Shown here piece after piece: positions 23,890 to 35,413 of a stretch of 64,000 nucleotides of DNA. The translations under genes and the position numbers were made by a program. This DNA is from Tetranychus cinnabarinus (taxonomy: Eukaryota; Arthropoda; Arachnida; Trombidiformes; Tetranychidae). The notes below the pieces were generated by a model that ran no database searches, was not told the origin of the DNA, and saw only the letters and a list, made by a program, of their open reading frames with translations. The stretch spans positions 7,564,001 through 7,628,000 of the forward strand of contig WHVY01000005.1 in NCBI GenBank assembly GCA_022266195.1. The letters are read 5' to 3'. Position 1 is the stretch's first letter; every line of letters starts with the position of its first letter.

Positions 23890-24595
23890 CTTGAATAAAA
23901 TCAATAATCGACTTTTGCGAATAAATGGTACAAATTTTGAAAATGATCAGAGGAAACAACAGTTTGTTAAGAGAATCAGAATATTTAACCAGGATCTGTC
24001 GTAAAGACTCTTTGTAGAGAAACTATGTAACAAACCAACTTCAGCGCGACCAAACAAAGACTAGTTAATAAAGCTGAGAATCTCATCTTATATTGAGATT
24101 TTTAGTTACAGTAACCAAAGTACAGTAATTCATTAAGTTTTTTGTTTTTTTGTTTCACTGCCATCTAGGTGAGCTATTTTACAAATTACTATTTTACTGT
24201 ACCTTGTTTATACTCTTTGGCTACTTTAATGTTTACCATTGTAACTATTCTCTAGCGACATCTATTGTTTCTATGTCAATTCATGATTAAACCAAAGTCC
24301 AAAGAACTAGGTTTTAATAGAAAGTAAACAAAAAATTTATTATCCAAATCAAAAGAGTGATAATTTCACTCGATCTTCAACTTATACAAATGTTGATGAA
24401 ATGAAAAAACTGAAAATAGTCGATCTAATTTTTAACTGATCATATTGAATACTAACCGTAATCCTTTGAAATATCGACTTAAGCGTCTTCAAACTAGGTG
24501 TTGCATAACAAGAATTGAGAATATATCGACATTTATTTGCTGCTAATAAACTTGTTATTATTAATACTTGAGAGCTCAGTTAAAGTAATTTTTAC
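23890..24595. other. 5' flank and spacer
   Basis: Holds the type I flank elements CCAACTTCAGCGCGACC and TCTAGCGACATCTATTG shared with 17570-17800. No gene. Confidence 0.5.
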
Positions 24596-24784
24596 GGAAT
24601 AGGTTTTTTTTCCACCACTTTTTTCATCTTATTGTTCACGTTATTGTCCACCGCCCAAATCTAAAACATCCACCAAATAAACCCAATCCAACAAATTGTT
24701 CACTACTTTTCGGATGCAATGGCGACTAATAGTGGATGTGTTAGATTCGGGTGGTGGACAGTACGGTGAAAAAAAGCTGGTCCC
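24596..24784. mobile_element. degraded relative of the foldback element
   Basis: From GGAATAGGTTTTTTTTCCACC to GTGAAAAAAAGCTGGTCCC, with ACCGCCCAAATC and GGGTGGTGGACAGTACGG inside. One arm end is eroded. Confidence 0.7.
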
Positions 24785-24799
24785 CAATAGATGTAGGCC

Positions 24800-25135
24800 G
24801 TTGATTAGCGTAAAAAACCGTTGATTACTAATTAATATGGGTTCAAGTTACTTGCTACTTTATCTTACAAGAAATATTAAATAGAAATGAAAAGCTCAAA
24901 ATATTTTGCAAGCTTCTTAATTTTAGGCTTGTTAAGCTGATCTCATAATGTTATAAAACATAGATATTACATCATTATCTGGACTCTTGATACTTTTGCT
25001 CCATTTGAAAGCAATGATCTTTATTTGGATTGGCACAGAAAATTTTATTATTTGGCAATTCAAATCGTATTAATCAATTTATTAACACACAATGGACTTA
25101 ATGGACATAATACATGTTATTAATAAATATGATGG
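24800..25135. repeat. recurrent intergenic block, copy 4
   Basis: Contains AACCGTTGATTACTAATTAA, GGCTTGTTAAGCTGATCTCA, TACATCATTATCTGGACTC and TTTATTTGGATTGGCACAG in family order. Directly followed by a short foldback-element scrap at about 25133-25192 (GATGGGTAGATTTAGGTGAT..GAGCTGGCCCC). Confidence 0.6.
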
Positions 25136-25199
25136 GTAGATTTAGGTGATGAAAAAGTAGTGAATGGGGGGGGGAGCTGGCCCCACCTCTGACAAAGTT

Positions 25200-25660
25200 C
25201 ATATTTGCTCAAAATTTATAATGGTATTAAATTTTATTTTTAATTTTCATGAAAAATTTTGTTCAAATGAATGCATTACAACAAGATGAAAGATTCAAAG
25301 AAACAACTTACAATGGTATTTTAAATTATTCATAATCTAACATGAACAAGATCGAGAAATCGCACACGGTTAGTAAACTATTTAAGTTTCTTATATTTTG
25401 ATCCATTGTCTCGATAGTGACTGCAATGTTCTATCATTTAAATTGCAATTAAAATACAATGCTGAAGTTACTTCATTTGAATGGACTTGAGAAATATATT
25501 ATGATCGAAGAGATCAACAAATATTGCTACTGAACTTCTCATTGAAAAACGACAAAGAACCAGAGAAATGTATATTTATTATAGTTTTCGATTATGCGTT
25601 TTAGACCTCTTTAGAGATTCAAATTATGTAAAACTTAATGATAGGATCTGCAGTCTTAAG
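25200..25660. repeat. second recurrent intergenic block, partial
   Basis: Resembles 7721-8267 and 51520-51880 (GAACAAGATCGAGAAAT, GCTGAAGTTACTTCATTTGAATG, AGATCAACAAATATTGCTAC). Non-coding 3' flank of the next gene. Confidence 0.45.
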
Positions 25661-28366
25661 TTAAAGTAAGGTGTGTTTATACAAAGGTTTGACAACTTTC
25701 ATGGGTAAAAACGTTGAAGTGAAGACAATTAACTCATCAACAGGAGCATTGGGACTGTTGGAACCTAAGTTCACATTCATGATTCGATATTTCTCAATCC
25801 ATTTCTTCTGATTAATGCAGAAAACATACACTTTTCCAGTTGATTTATTGACCAAAATAACTTTGTCATCGTGTGTTTGATGAGAAGTTAAGATTAAATC
25901 ATTGAAATCCAATTTTTCGTCTTTAAATGGTTTACTCTTATCAAAGGATCGAGTTTGGTAATTGAATTGAATAAATTCGAGATCCTTTGTCAATATATAA
26001 ACAACTTTGTCTAAAACAGTAGCATAGAAAGAGTGTTTTAGGTATCTATAATTGTTGAACCAACTTTCATGTGTAACTGGAAAAAGACCAAACCACTTCT
26101 TCTTGTCTTCAGTTTTACCAATTACAATGAATTTATTTTCAGATTTAAGGATGACTTTGTCTTGCAAAACCGAATCAGGAAGTTTTGCATCTTTGTCTTC
26201 CAAGAAGCAATCAGTAGCCCTTTAAAATATGAAATGAATAAAATAATGCAGTAAAATTCAACTTAAAGTCCATGATAAAATAATGAAAAAGCTTTAACCG
26301 TAAAATAATTTCTCATCTCAACATGACTCAATTCGAAAAGGGTAACGGGTTCATTCACGATCTTGTTAGATAAGAATATGATTCTCGAATGCTTGAATGT
26401 CTGAATCTATTAAATTGTACCTATCGAAATAACGCGAATAAACAAACTTTCTATAGATTATCTCAAAGTCATAAAATCGGCAAAAATATCTTGAAAAATT
26501 GAATTGAACTGAAGCTGATTCCCTCAAACAGCAATATGAAAACTTGGAAACATATAACGACGAATAACGCGAGACTATAAAATCTTCAGATTCAAGTAAA
26601 CTACATGAGAAATTATTGATTAAAAAAACATTAGTTTTAAACCTACCTGAGTTTGTTTGGTAATTTTACTAAAAATTTAAGGAATTGACTGTAGTAGGTT
26701 AGGTTAGGTTGCTCAAAGACTGTCATTAAGATACTCTAAAGAAATGGAGACAAATAAACCTAAAAAGAATCTGCATGTCAATTTATTCACATCTTGTTAC
26801 AACGGTGAAACATTGAATTCAAGGAAGAAAATCGAGAATAAACCCTTTCTTGAATCGAGAATGAACCTTTTCTTATCGTGATTTAATTGATAACATTAAT
26901 GTTGAATATTTTGTGATTTTTTAACATCAACCGTTTTCATCGAAAAAGCACATTAAAAGTCTTGTGACATTGTAATCACATATTAATTTGAAAGATTGAA
27001 TTTATCATAACACAATTCCATGGAACTCATAGCATAGGAGCCCAGACAGAAACAAGACAAGGCTAACAAACTAAAAACAATATAAACAATAAAATAAGTT
27101 AAATTGAATCTGATCAAAAAAATACTGCCATCCATCTCATGAATGTGAAATCTATTTACTAAAAATTTATTAAAATATTTTTACTTGAATAATTTCTTCT
27201 ATCGTATTTACATTTAATAGAGCGACGAGGTCTATTAGTACTGACCGCATTTAGTTAGAATAAAAGATTCGTTAGAAAATAAAAGTTGGCATCTACATTC
27301 AAACCTATTAATAAAAACTCGACTCTAAGAGATAATGAATGATAAATATTTAACCATACCTGAGACTAGAGCAGAACTTTACAATGAATTTCAAGAATTG
27401 ACTGTAATAAGTTTTACCAGCAACTTTGAAGTCGAGCCATCGAAATGTCCGTTTAATCCAATCAATTCGGATTCCTTTAGTTCCAGAATCAAATAAAATA
27501 TCTGAAACGAATTCCTCATGAATAAATTCAAGCGACATTGAATCTTCTTGATTGAAATCACCAATTGGGAAACAAAACAATTCATTATCAAACATATTGA
27601 TTCGTAATTTTGCTTCGTCTTTTCGTTGTATTGATACAAAGAAGTTTTGTTTGGTGCGATTGAATTCATAATCACCATTCGAGGAAGTAATTTCATCGAA
27701 ATTAGGCAAAGCCTTAACTAGTTCACAATCCTCTACCTTGGATAAATCGTCCAGATCCATGAAACACCAACGGACGCAATTTAATAATTTTGAAAAATAT
27801 TTTTTCCTGCAATTAACCTTTCTATTCACCCATTTGACGATTGATTCAAAAACTTGATACTCAGAATAGATTATCAGATCCAATTGAAGAATAGTTTCAA
27901 CTGTCTTGAATGGATATTTCAAAAATTTATCCGTATTGGCAATCATCAAGAAATGGTGCCAAATAAGGCTGTCAATAGATCCCGAACTTATCAATTTTGA
28001 CTCTTTCTTAACTTGTGTCAAAATGATTGGAAGATGTTGAATAGTAAAATTTTCATGAAAATAAGAAAGACATGGTCCAGACAAACGTTCGTTTAGCATC
28101 AAGTAATCAGCTGCCTCGTAAAAACTAATCACATAATCCATTTGGAGGAAGAATGATTCAGAATGAATCCATCCGAGGATAGAATTGAAGACATGTTCAT
28201 CAAAATCCAATTCCACTTTGCTTTTTTTGGAATCCAATGAATCACTATTAAACATTTTCTCAAAGTAAGGCACAACTGAACAAATGAACTTTTTGGAGAC
28301 AGTATATTCTCTCCTTCTATTCACAATTTTTAAATCGTCATCACAATTTCCATCTTTACTCTCCAT
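25661..28366 (-). CDS. BTB-BACK-Kelch-like protein, type II, long intron
   Basis: Exons 27360-28366 and 25661-26219, intron 1140 bp, phase 2, 521 residues. The ATG at 28366 gives MESKDGNCDDD. BTB about 10-106 (VSKKFICSVVPYFEKMFNSD, LGWIHSES), BACK about 108-222 (SEYQVFESIVKWVNRKVNCR, CVRWCFMDLDD), then FPIGDFNQEDSMSLEFIHEE. In BACK the usual ICRHF reads IWHHF. Exon 2 is RATDCFLEDKDAKLPDS, then LKSENKFIVIGK and ATVLDKVVYILTKDLEF. The acceptor is TATTTTAAAG, weaker than the CAG or TAG used elsewhere. The long intron holds a relic of another exon 1 end (26641-26702), so this exon 2 may originally have belonged to a lost exon 1; pairing with 27360-28366 is likely but not certain. Confidence 0.8.
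26641..26702 (-). pseudogene. relic of an exon 1 3' end, inside an intron
   Basis: Matches the antisense of the last 20 codons of exon 1 plus the donor (ACCTACCTGAG.. through ..GACTGTAGTAGGTT). It is cut sharply at a short TAGGTTAGGTTAGGTT stretch (26695-26710). It lies between the two exons of the gene at 25661-28366. Confidence 0.7.
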
Positions 28367-28530
28367 AATATTGCTACAAGTGGCAAATTACATCTAAGCT
28401 TTGGAAAAATGTTCAATGATTAGATGTTTATAATAGAATAAAATAAATCACAAAAGCATATTTTAAAGAGTAACAAGTTAGACTCTAATGAACTATGCTC
28501 TATCTATCCCCATAACAGTTTATTACTGTC
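28367..28530. other. 5' flank, nothing recognised
   Basis: Upstream sequence of the gene starting at 28366; no assignable motif. Confidence 0.35.
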
Positions 28531-28653
28531 AACTAGTTTCGCGCATAAGTTAATGTTTGATGAGTGCCGTCTACTATATTACCAATGGTATTATTAAGCC
28601 TCTTACGTATAGTAGATGGCGTTTATAAAAAGTTAATTTATCCGTTAAACTAG
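28531..28653. mobile_element. MITE with GCCGTCTACTATATTACC core, older copy
   Basis: Very similar inside to 50556-50679 (CGCATAAGTTAATGTTTGAT.., CCGTCTACTATATTACCAAT, ACGTATAGTAGATGGCGTTT), but the ends (AACTAGTTTCGCG / GTTAAACTAG) have diverged, so the target duplication is unclear. Confidence 0.75.
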
Positions 28654-28659
28654 AGCTTC

Positions 28660-29067
28660 TGTCTTTAGCGTCTACATTTTAGCTTTAAGTCTAGGCTTGT
28701 AGCTAAAGCTGAGTCTAATGAAAAAATCAAAATTATCATTTTTTGCTTCCTTATTTAGTACATACATTATTTATGTATTGCTTACTCGATTAATTATAGT
28801 TAAATTAGCCCGGAAATGGCCTAAATGTACTTATACTTATGTTCTTGTACCTGTGTATTTAGTCAATTAAAATAATCAGAACCAACTTATTCAAAATCGA
28901 AGTAATGTGACTGGTAAAAAACGACAGAACTTTTTGTTATAACTAATAAAAGATATGGAAACGCATAGATCTACATTGAATTATTATTTTATGTACTCGT
29001 ATTTCAAGTACTACTGATACAATTTTCAAATGATTTAATTTTAATAGTTTAAGGTTTAAAAGCAAAT
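28660..29067. other. intergenic, nothing recognised
   Basis: AT-rich. The last 150 bp are the conserved 3' flank of the type I gene at 29151 (AAAGATATGGAAACGCATAG). No gene. Confidence 0.45.
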
Positions 29068-29073
29068 TTTATT
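29068..29073 (-). terminator. poly(A) signal AATAAA
   Basis: AATAAA on the minus strand, 78 bp after the stop at 29151, in the same CAAATAAAATTT context as the sites at 15450 and 21779. Confidence 0.6.
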
Positions 29074-29150
29074 TGATAAAAAATACGAAAAAAGAATACA
29101 AAGAGAAATTAATAATTAAGAAACATCTGATGCTAGTATAATTGTAACTA

Positions 29151-31083
29151 TCAATCTAATAGATTGAATTTTCGTTTGTTGCAAGGTTTGACTTTATCTA
29201 AAGGTAAAAAGACTGTGGTTGCGGTCATAATGAAATCCTTTGGATCATTTTGTTTCGGCGCACGATTGCTGATACTCGTTTCAGTCCAAGTTTGACTGTC
29301 AATGTTGAAATAGTGAATTTTTCCGCACGATTTATTCATCAAAACTATTTTATTATCGTTGTCTTGACGAGGAGTGATGATTAAATCCATAAATTTGAGT
29401 TGGTTATCTTTGAACGGCGCAGCTTTTTTGAATGAATTATTTTCATAATTAAATTGAATAAATCTCAGTTTTTTTGTCAAAATAAATATATTGGGCCCTA
29501 AAACAGTAGCAATGAAGGATCTTTCATCATAGTTCACATAATATTTCATCCTGAACCATTCAAGATGACGAACAGGAAAAAGAGCGTAAAACTTTTTATC
29601 TTTGGTTTTTCCAACCACAATGAATTTACCATCAGACTCGAGAAGTAACCTTTCGTCATTTTCTAATGGAATCGTCGATGGGACGTCGTGAATTGCAGAT
29701 TCATCAGATGATTGAGAAGAGATTGCATACAAAAAAGACAAATGTGCATGATCATTCTCAATCGCGTTGCTAATGCTTACCGGCTGTTGATCAGAAAAGT
29801 TAGGAGCAGGAATTCTTCGCCTAGAAGTAGCGAGAGAGCGAAGATGAAAAAGTTCAATAAAAGGATCATCAGCATATCCGCCACATTTGTCTTCCAAGTA
29901 GAGAATGGTACTGAAATTCAACAGAAATAATTTTTTTAATTACATATCTAATAAAATAACAGTATTTTATAAAAAAAATTGGAAGCCAAGGACTAAAAGA
30001 ATGACTGAAATCAGCATTTAAGAAAAACTAAGTTTTTAAACCTTACCTTGGTGCAGTCTGACTGGAGACAATCAGTTTGTTGATTTGCAGATAATATGAT
30101 TCATCACTTTCAAAATTGAGCCAACGGAATTTCTTGGCTTCCCAATCAATTCGCACTCCTTTGGTTCCACAATCATATAGAACATCTGATATGTTCTCTC
30201 CATGAACCAATTCTAGTGACATTGAATCGTCTAGAATAAAGAAGCCAACAGGTAACCAAAATTGTGATTGGAGAACTCGTATACAGAGACGTCTATCATC
30301 AATTTTCCGAATGGATATCAATGAACATTGATCAGTGCGATTTGAAGTGCACTTAAGTTTACAGTGACCAGGAGAACACAGAATTTCATTAATATCTTGA
30401 ATTGTTGCGATGTACGGAACTTCCATAATTTTAGATGAGGCATCAGTTCCAGCATAACACCAACGAATACATCTTAATAATTGCAGAAGATATTTTTTTC
30501 TGTCATCAGCTTTAACTTTAATCCAATCATTAATTGCCTCCAATACTTGGTATTCAGAAGAAATCATCAAATCTAAACCGCAGATGTACTCTACCGTTTC
30601 AACAGGATAATTCAGAAAAATAGAAGTCTTAACAATCTTCAAGAAATGGCGACAGATGAATGTATCTAAAGCACCAGAGTTAATCAGTTTAGATGTTTTA
30701 GTCACTTGAGGAATAATAACTGGAAGATGTTCAATGGTGAAATTTGCATGAAAATAAGAGTAACAATCATTCGGTAGATCGTTCAACATCAAATAATCGG
30801 CTGCATCAAATAACGCAATAACTCTTTCCATTTCAATTTGGGCAGATTCAGAATGAATCCAATTGAGTATACAATTAAAACTGTGTTCTTCAAGATCCAA
30901 TTCAACTCGGTTTTCTTTGGCTTCTAACAAATCACTGCAAAACATACTTTGAAAATAAGGTATGGATGAACAAATGAACTTTTTGGATACAAAGTAAGTC
31001 TTCGATCTATTAGTAATCGTCAATTGATCACCAGACTCGAAAACTTGCGTTATGTGATCAGAATATTCATTGAAATCAGCCAT
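29151..31083 (-). CDS. BTB-BACK-Kelch-like protein, type I
   Basis: Exons 30047-31083 and 29151-29910, intron 136 bp, phase 2, 598 residues. I chose the ATG at 31083 (MADFNEYSDH); another in-frame ATG at 31095 would add MQFA, not conserved. BTB about 18-115 (VSKKFICSSIPYFQSMFCSD, LNWIHSES), BACK about 118-235 (CIRWCYAGTDASSK), then SLELVHGENISDVLYDCG. Exon 2 is STILYLEDKCGGYADDPF, a linker of about 66 residues, then LLLESDGKFIVVGK and two Kelch-like repeats. The intron and the flanks of exon 2 are almost identical to the gene at 21885-23889, but the linker is about 28 residues shorter and different in its middle. Inferred Cullin-3 adaptor. Confidence 0.9.
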
Positions 31084-31914
31084 CGCGAATTGCATCAATA
31101 ACTTAAAATGTACAAATTTTGAAAGTTAACAGAGGAAACAACAGTTTATTAAATGTACCAGAATATTGAACCAGGATCTTATTCAGACTTTTTAAAGAGA
31201 AACTAATGTAAGTAAGCGACTTTCAGGGTTGCAAAACAAAAAGTGAGCTTAAAAAGATGAGCATCTCGTATTTAAATTTGTTAAGCTAGCTTGTGTCCAC
31301 TTGAGTTACAAAGTTCAACGCTGATGAATTGTAGCTATTCTCTAGTGACATCTATGGGCTCTATTTCAATCAATGCTAATTCATGTGAAATTCATCCAAA
31401 GAATTAGTTTTAAATAGAAAGTAAATATTACTATTACTATTACTATTACTTTTACTATCCAAATGGAACGGAGTAGTAACTTCACTTCAACTTCTGCAGA
31501 TGTTGATGAAATGAACAAACTGAAAATAGTCAATCTCTATGTAATGCTAACTGACCGTATTGGATACTGACCTAATCCTTTGAATATCGCCTTAAGCTTC
31601 TTTCACACGTCGGTGTCAACAAGAATTAGGAATATACTGACATCTATTAACTGCTAACACTCAATAGCTCAATTAAAGCAATTTTCACACTCTCCTGCTA
31701 ATTAATTTTAATTTTTAACCAGTGTGGGATTGTTTACTTTGTCCCGAAAAGTTAATTAACAATAGATGGAAGCTGAAACAAATGGTTCCCTGTAGAGCTC
31801 GATACTTTAAAGCTTCAAAACAAACAGAGAGTTAAACCCTTTTACAACTTTACAGAAAGATTGTCTCGTCACTTATTATTCCCTGCTGTGAAAAGTAATA
31901 AATTATCTGAGGTC
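31084..31914. other. 5' flank and spacer
   Basis: Holds a type I flank (GTAAGTAAGCGACTTTCAGG, TCTAGTGACATCTATGGG) and, from about 31640, AT-rich sequence with no gene. Confidence 0.45.
31426..31457. repeat. (TATTAC)n microsatellite
   Basis: Four TATTAC units followed by a degenerate TTTTAC unit. Confidence 0.85.
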
Positions 31915-32120
31915 TTTTTAAGGTAAAATTTTCGTCTTTAAATGGCTCCACTTATTGAAGCATTTAGTTTCTTGACCAAACGGGATAAATTTGAGATCCT
32001 TTTTCAATTTATAAACAGCGGGCTACGCAACAATGGCTTTAAAAGATTTTTGATGATCTCAATTATTGATTCAACTTTCATGTTTAACTAGGAAAAGACC
32101 AAACCATTTCAGTGGATTTG
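31915..32120 (-). pseudogene. type II exon 2 relic
   Basis: Antisense of the KDEKFDF..NKSEPF, KDLEFIQF, ATVL and ESW.NY..H segments can be followed, with several indels (for example in the GGCTCCACTTATTGAAGC segment). It stops before the LES.GK region. No exon 1. Confidence 0.7.
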
Positions 32121-32340
32121 GGTCCAAGTTACTCAAAAATTTATCTCATCTTAACCAGCAAAGTTAAAAGCATCTAACACGTATGGCTCTCAAGTTTTAT
32201 TTGCTAAACTAATCTCATGATGTTCAAAGATATAGATATTACATCATTATCTGGACACTTTGAAATTAATGATCGAAGTTTGGATTGACAAAAAATGTTT
32301 ATTACTTTGCTTTCCAAATCATTATTTTCTATTAATTATT
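32115..32340. repeat. recurrent intergenic block, copy 5 (shortened)
   Basis: Contains TGGGTCCAAGTTACTCAAAA, AAACTAATCTCATGATGTTC and TACATCATTATCTGGACAC in family order. Confidence 0.55.
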
Positions 32341-32518
32341 TAATCTTTTTTAATGCAGCTAAAATTTTTAGACATAAAAGAATTCAAATGAATGAACGAA
32401 AAGTTCATTAAGATGTTTGAGATTACAAAAAGTATTGCAAGTTCATTTAATTTATAGAAAAATGAATTCGCAACACTGAATAAAATCAGAATAGCGTGGT
32501 ACAGATGATAGTTCAAAA

Positions 32519-33040
32519 TTAATCATCGATATGCTTATACAAAGGTTCAATAACTGGCATCGGTAAGCATGTTGAAGTGAAGGCGACTAATTTATTAACC
32601 GAAGAGCCGGAGCTGTTGGAACAAAAGTTTACATTCATAATGCAGCATTTTTCACTCCATTCCTCCTCATAAGTGCAAAAAACAAGAACTTTTCCAGTTG
32701 ATTTGTCGACCAGGATTAATCTATCATCATTTGATTGATGAGAAGTTAAAATTAAATCATCGAAATCGAATTTCTCCTTTTTAAATGGTTCACTCTTGAT
32801 GAAACATTTAGTTGTGTAATTAAATTGAATAAATTCGAGATCCTCTGTCAGTACATAAATAACATTGTCCAGAACAGTGGCTTTAAAAGAGTGTGCATGA
32901 TCATCATAAAAATCGAGCCAACTTTCATGTGTAACTGGGAAAAGACCAAACCACTCCTCGTCTTTAGTTTTACCAATTACAATGAATTTACCATTGGATT
33001 CAAGGATAAGTGACTCTTCATCCGGAACATGCTTATCCAT
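32519..33040 (-). CDS. solo Kelch-like module gene lacking BTB and BACK
   Basis: A single exon of 173 residues from the ATG at 33040 (MDKHVPDEESLILESNGKF) to the stop at 32519. It covers only the C-terminal module of type II proteins: FIVIGKTKDEEWFGLFPVTH, then ATVLDNVIYVLTEDLEFIQF, then RLILVDKSTGKVLVF, ending FTSTCLPMPVIEPLYKHIDD. No BTB exon lies upstream that is not already paired: the next exon 1 (34395-35413) has its own exon 2. The roughly 35 bp before the ATG, plus ATGGATAA, match the 5' leader and start of the type II gene starting at 59585 (TTATTG.GATTTTTTGCTG). It thus looks like a deletion fusion that gave the module its own leader. The frame is fully open. Whether it is expressed is unknown; if so it could compete with full-length adaptors (inference). 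Confidence 0.75.
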   Translation of the reverse strand: MDKHVPDEESLILESNGKFIVIGKTKDEEWFGLFPVTHESWLDFYDDHAHSFKATVLDNVIYVLTEDLEFIQFNYTTKCFIKSEPFKKEKFDFDDLILTSHQSNDDRLILVDKSTGKVLVFCTYEEEWSEKCCIMNVNFCSNSSGSSVNKLVAFTSTCLPMPVIEPLYKHIDD

Positions 33041-33189
33041 AGCGGCTATGTTCAGCAAAAAATCGCAATAAACGTAGATACTGAAAAAATTACAACTTTT
33101 TATATGATGACTTAAAAAAAGTAAAATTTCTAATTGAAGAAAAATCCAACTCACCAGTTGAATAACTCACAATCGATCTCAAACTGCTT
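33041..33189. other. leader and spacer of the solo gene
   Basis: Contains a good acceptor (TTTTTTCAG ending about 33082, minus strand) and a good donor (CTG/GTGAGT near 33156), so a short 5' UTR intron is possible. Confidence 0.4.
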
Positions 33190-33425
33190 TGAGTGATGGT
33201 TCCAGTGTATTTGGATTTGTGTTGAAATTCATGATTCGAACTTTTTGGAGTTATTTCCTCCCGTCAATACAGAAAACATGAGTTTTTCTCACGGATTTAT
33301 ATTAAACCAGTCAAATGAATGACTTTGAATGTCGCGTTTCATGATTGAATTGAATATATTTGAGGCCCATTGCCCCGTTCTTGTCCATAACAGTGACACA
33401 GAAAAAGTGCTTAGGACGCTTATAA
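33190..33425 (-). pseudogene. type II exon 2 relic
   Basis: Antisense remnants of NSSGSS, FMIRT, VFCIDGRK, NPW.N and VTVMDKNG can be followed with many gaps. Not translatable. Confidence 0.6.
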
Positions 33426-33728
33426 CAATTTGATTCTTTTAAAGTAATACAAAAATAGAAAATAGCTTTGCTCATTGCAAGATTTTTATTTATGTTGAAT
33501 TACATGATAAAGTTACATGATGTGATTAGTTCAAAGATACTACTCTCAAGTTAGTGTTTTATTGCTACTTTTTGTCTTCCATGAAGCAGCTCAAGACTTA
33601 AGCATTAAATATTTGCTAGCTTGGTGAAAGGTAAAGAGATACGAAAATTCAAGGATCTTAAGCAAATCTGAATTCAAAATTTTAAAGTTTTCTTCAAAAA
33701 TAAAAAGATTGAGATTTAAATAATAGTG
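33426..33728. other. 3' flank, nothing recognised
   Basis: The 3' flank of the gene at 33729. It shares TTTTATTGCTACTTT.TGTCTTC and AAAATAAAAAGATTGAGATTT with the relics at 14660-14860 and 20640-20680. Confidence 0.45.
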
Positions 33729-35413
33729 TCATTGAGTCGGGAAAAATTTGTGGCCAAACGCAGGTTTGATATTTTTCAAAGATAGAAATGCTGCAGTGAA
33801 GGCAGTGAAGTCAAATTCATCATTTGAGATATCAGCGTAATTATAAGTCCATTTTGAACGCTTAGTGCAGTAAACATGAATTCGTCCAATTTCTGATGTT
33901 TTGTCAACCAAAATTATCATATCATCTTTAGTTTGGTGAGAAGTTAAATAGACAGAATCGAATTCAAATGCACAATCGTATTTGAATGGTTCACTCTTAT
34001 TGTAGCTTCGAGTTTCATAATTAAACTCGATAAATTCGAGATCCTTTGTCAATATATAAACAACATTGTCTAAAACAGTAGCATGGAAAGAGTGTTTACG
34101 CTTTCTAAATCCTTGGAACCATTCATGATTAAGAACTGGAAAAATACCAAACAACTTTTTTTCTCTACGAGTTTTACCAATCAAGATGATTTTTCCATTG
34201 GATTCAAGCAATAAATACTCATTAGATATAGGATTAGGAAGTTCAGTAGCATTTTCATCCAAAAAGCAAGAAAATTCACTGTAGAACGAAAAAAATGAGA
34301 TGAGTGAGTTGGACATAAAATCGCAAAAAACATTGAAAACAATTTTGATTATCCAATTTACATATAGTGATTGTATATAGTGATTTAAACCTACCTGAGA
34401 TTAATCTGGAATTTAATGATCAATCTACCTATATCGCCATAGTAAGTTGAAATGAGAAATTCGGAGTCCAACCATCGAAATGTGTGATTAATCCAATCAA
34501 TACGAACTCCTTTAGTCCCAGAATCAAATAAAATATCTGAAGTTCTGTCGCCGTACACGAACTCAAGCGAGATATCATCGTTTTGGGTGAAATCGCCAAT
34601 CGGTAAACTATACATTTTATCATTATACAGATGTATTCTCACTTTTGGAATTTCGCCATCAATTATATCAATGAAAGTAATGAAGAATTTTTGATTGCTA
34701 CGATCGAATTTAGATTCGCCGCTAGATGAGATAATTGAACCAAAATTAAGCAGATTCTTGATATACTCATTATCTTTTATTTTAGATAAATCAACAGAAT
34801 CAATGAAGCACCAACGGACGTAACTCAATAAATGTGGAAGAGTTTGTAATCTGGAATCTTTCTTATGGTTCACCCATTTCATGATTGATTCAAAAATTTG
34901 ATATTCAGAGTAAATCATCAGGTCCAATTTGAGAATAGCTTCAACCGCCTCAACTGGATATTTCAAGAAACTATTAGTATTGGCGATCAACAAGAAATAG
35001 CGGCAGATGAAATTGTCAACAGTTTCTGATTTGATCAATTTTGATACTTTCGTAACTTGGGGTAAAACATCCGGAAGATAATCTGCATTGAAATTACAAT
35101 GAAAGAACTCGTGACAATAAGAAGAAATGTAACCCCGCATCATCAAATAATCAGCCATCTCGTTCAAAAAGATAACCATGTCCATTTTGATAGTGAGAAA
35201 ATCAGAAAGAATCCAGTTGATGAAACTATCAAAAGCAATTTCATTGAAATCAAGTTTCACCACATTTTGTTTTGATTCCTTTAAACCACTGTTGAACATG
35301 TTTCTAAAATAAGGCACTTTTGAACAAATTAACTTTTTAGAGACATCATATTCACATTCTCTATTAATAATTTTTACTTTCTCGTCACAATTTTCATCGA
35401 TTGCTCCATCCAT
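33729..35413 (-). CDS. BTB-BACK-Kelch-like protein, divergent type II
   Basis: Exons 34395-35413 and 33729-34278, intron 116 bp, phase 2, 522 residues. The ATG at 35413 (MDGAIDENCDEKVK) is chosen because the longer frame begins at a TTG. BTB about 14-112, but unlike the rest: VSKKLICSKVPYFRNMF, FDSFINWILSDFL, ADYLMMRGYISSYC. BACK about 115-230 (SEYQIFESIMKWVNHKKDSR, YVRWCFIDSVD), then LPIGDFTQNDDISLEFVYGD. Exon 2 is SEFSCFLDENATELPNP, LLLESNGKIILIGK, VVYILTKDLEFIEF and RIHVYCTKRSKWTYNYAD, ending PAFGHKFFPTQ. This lineage also left two pseudogenes (14860-15170 and 20615-20855). Inferred Cullin-3 adaptor. Confidence 0.89.
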
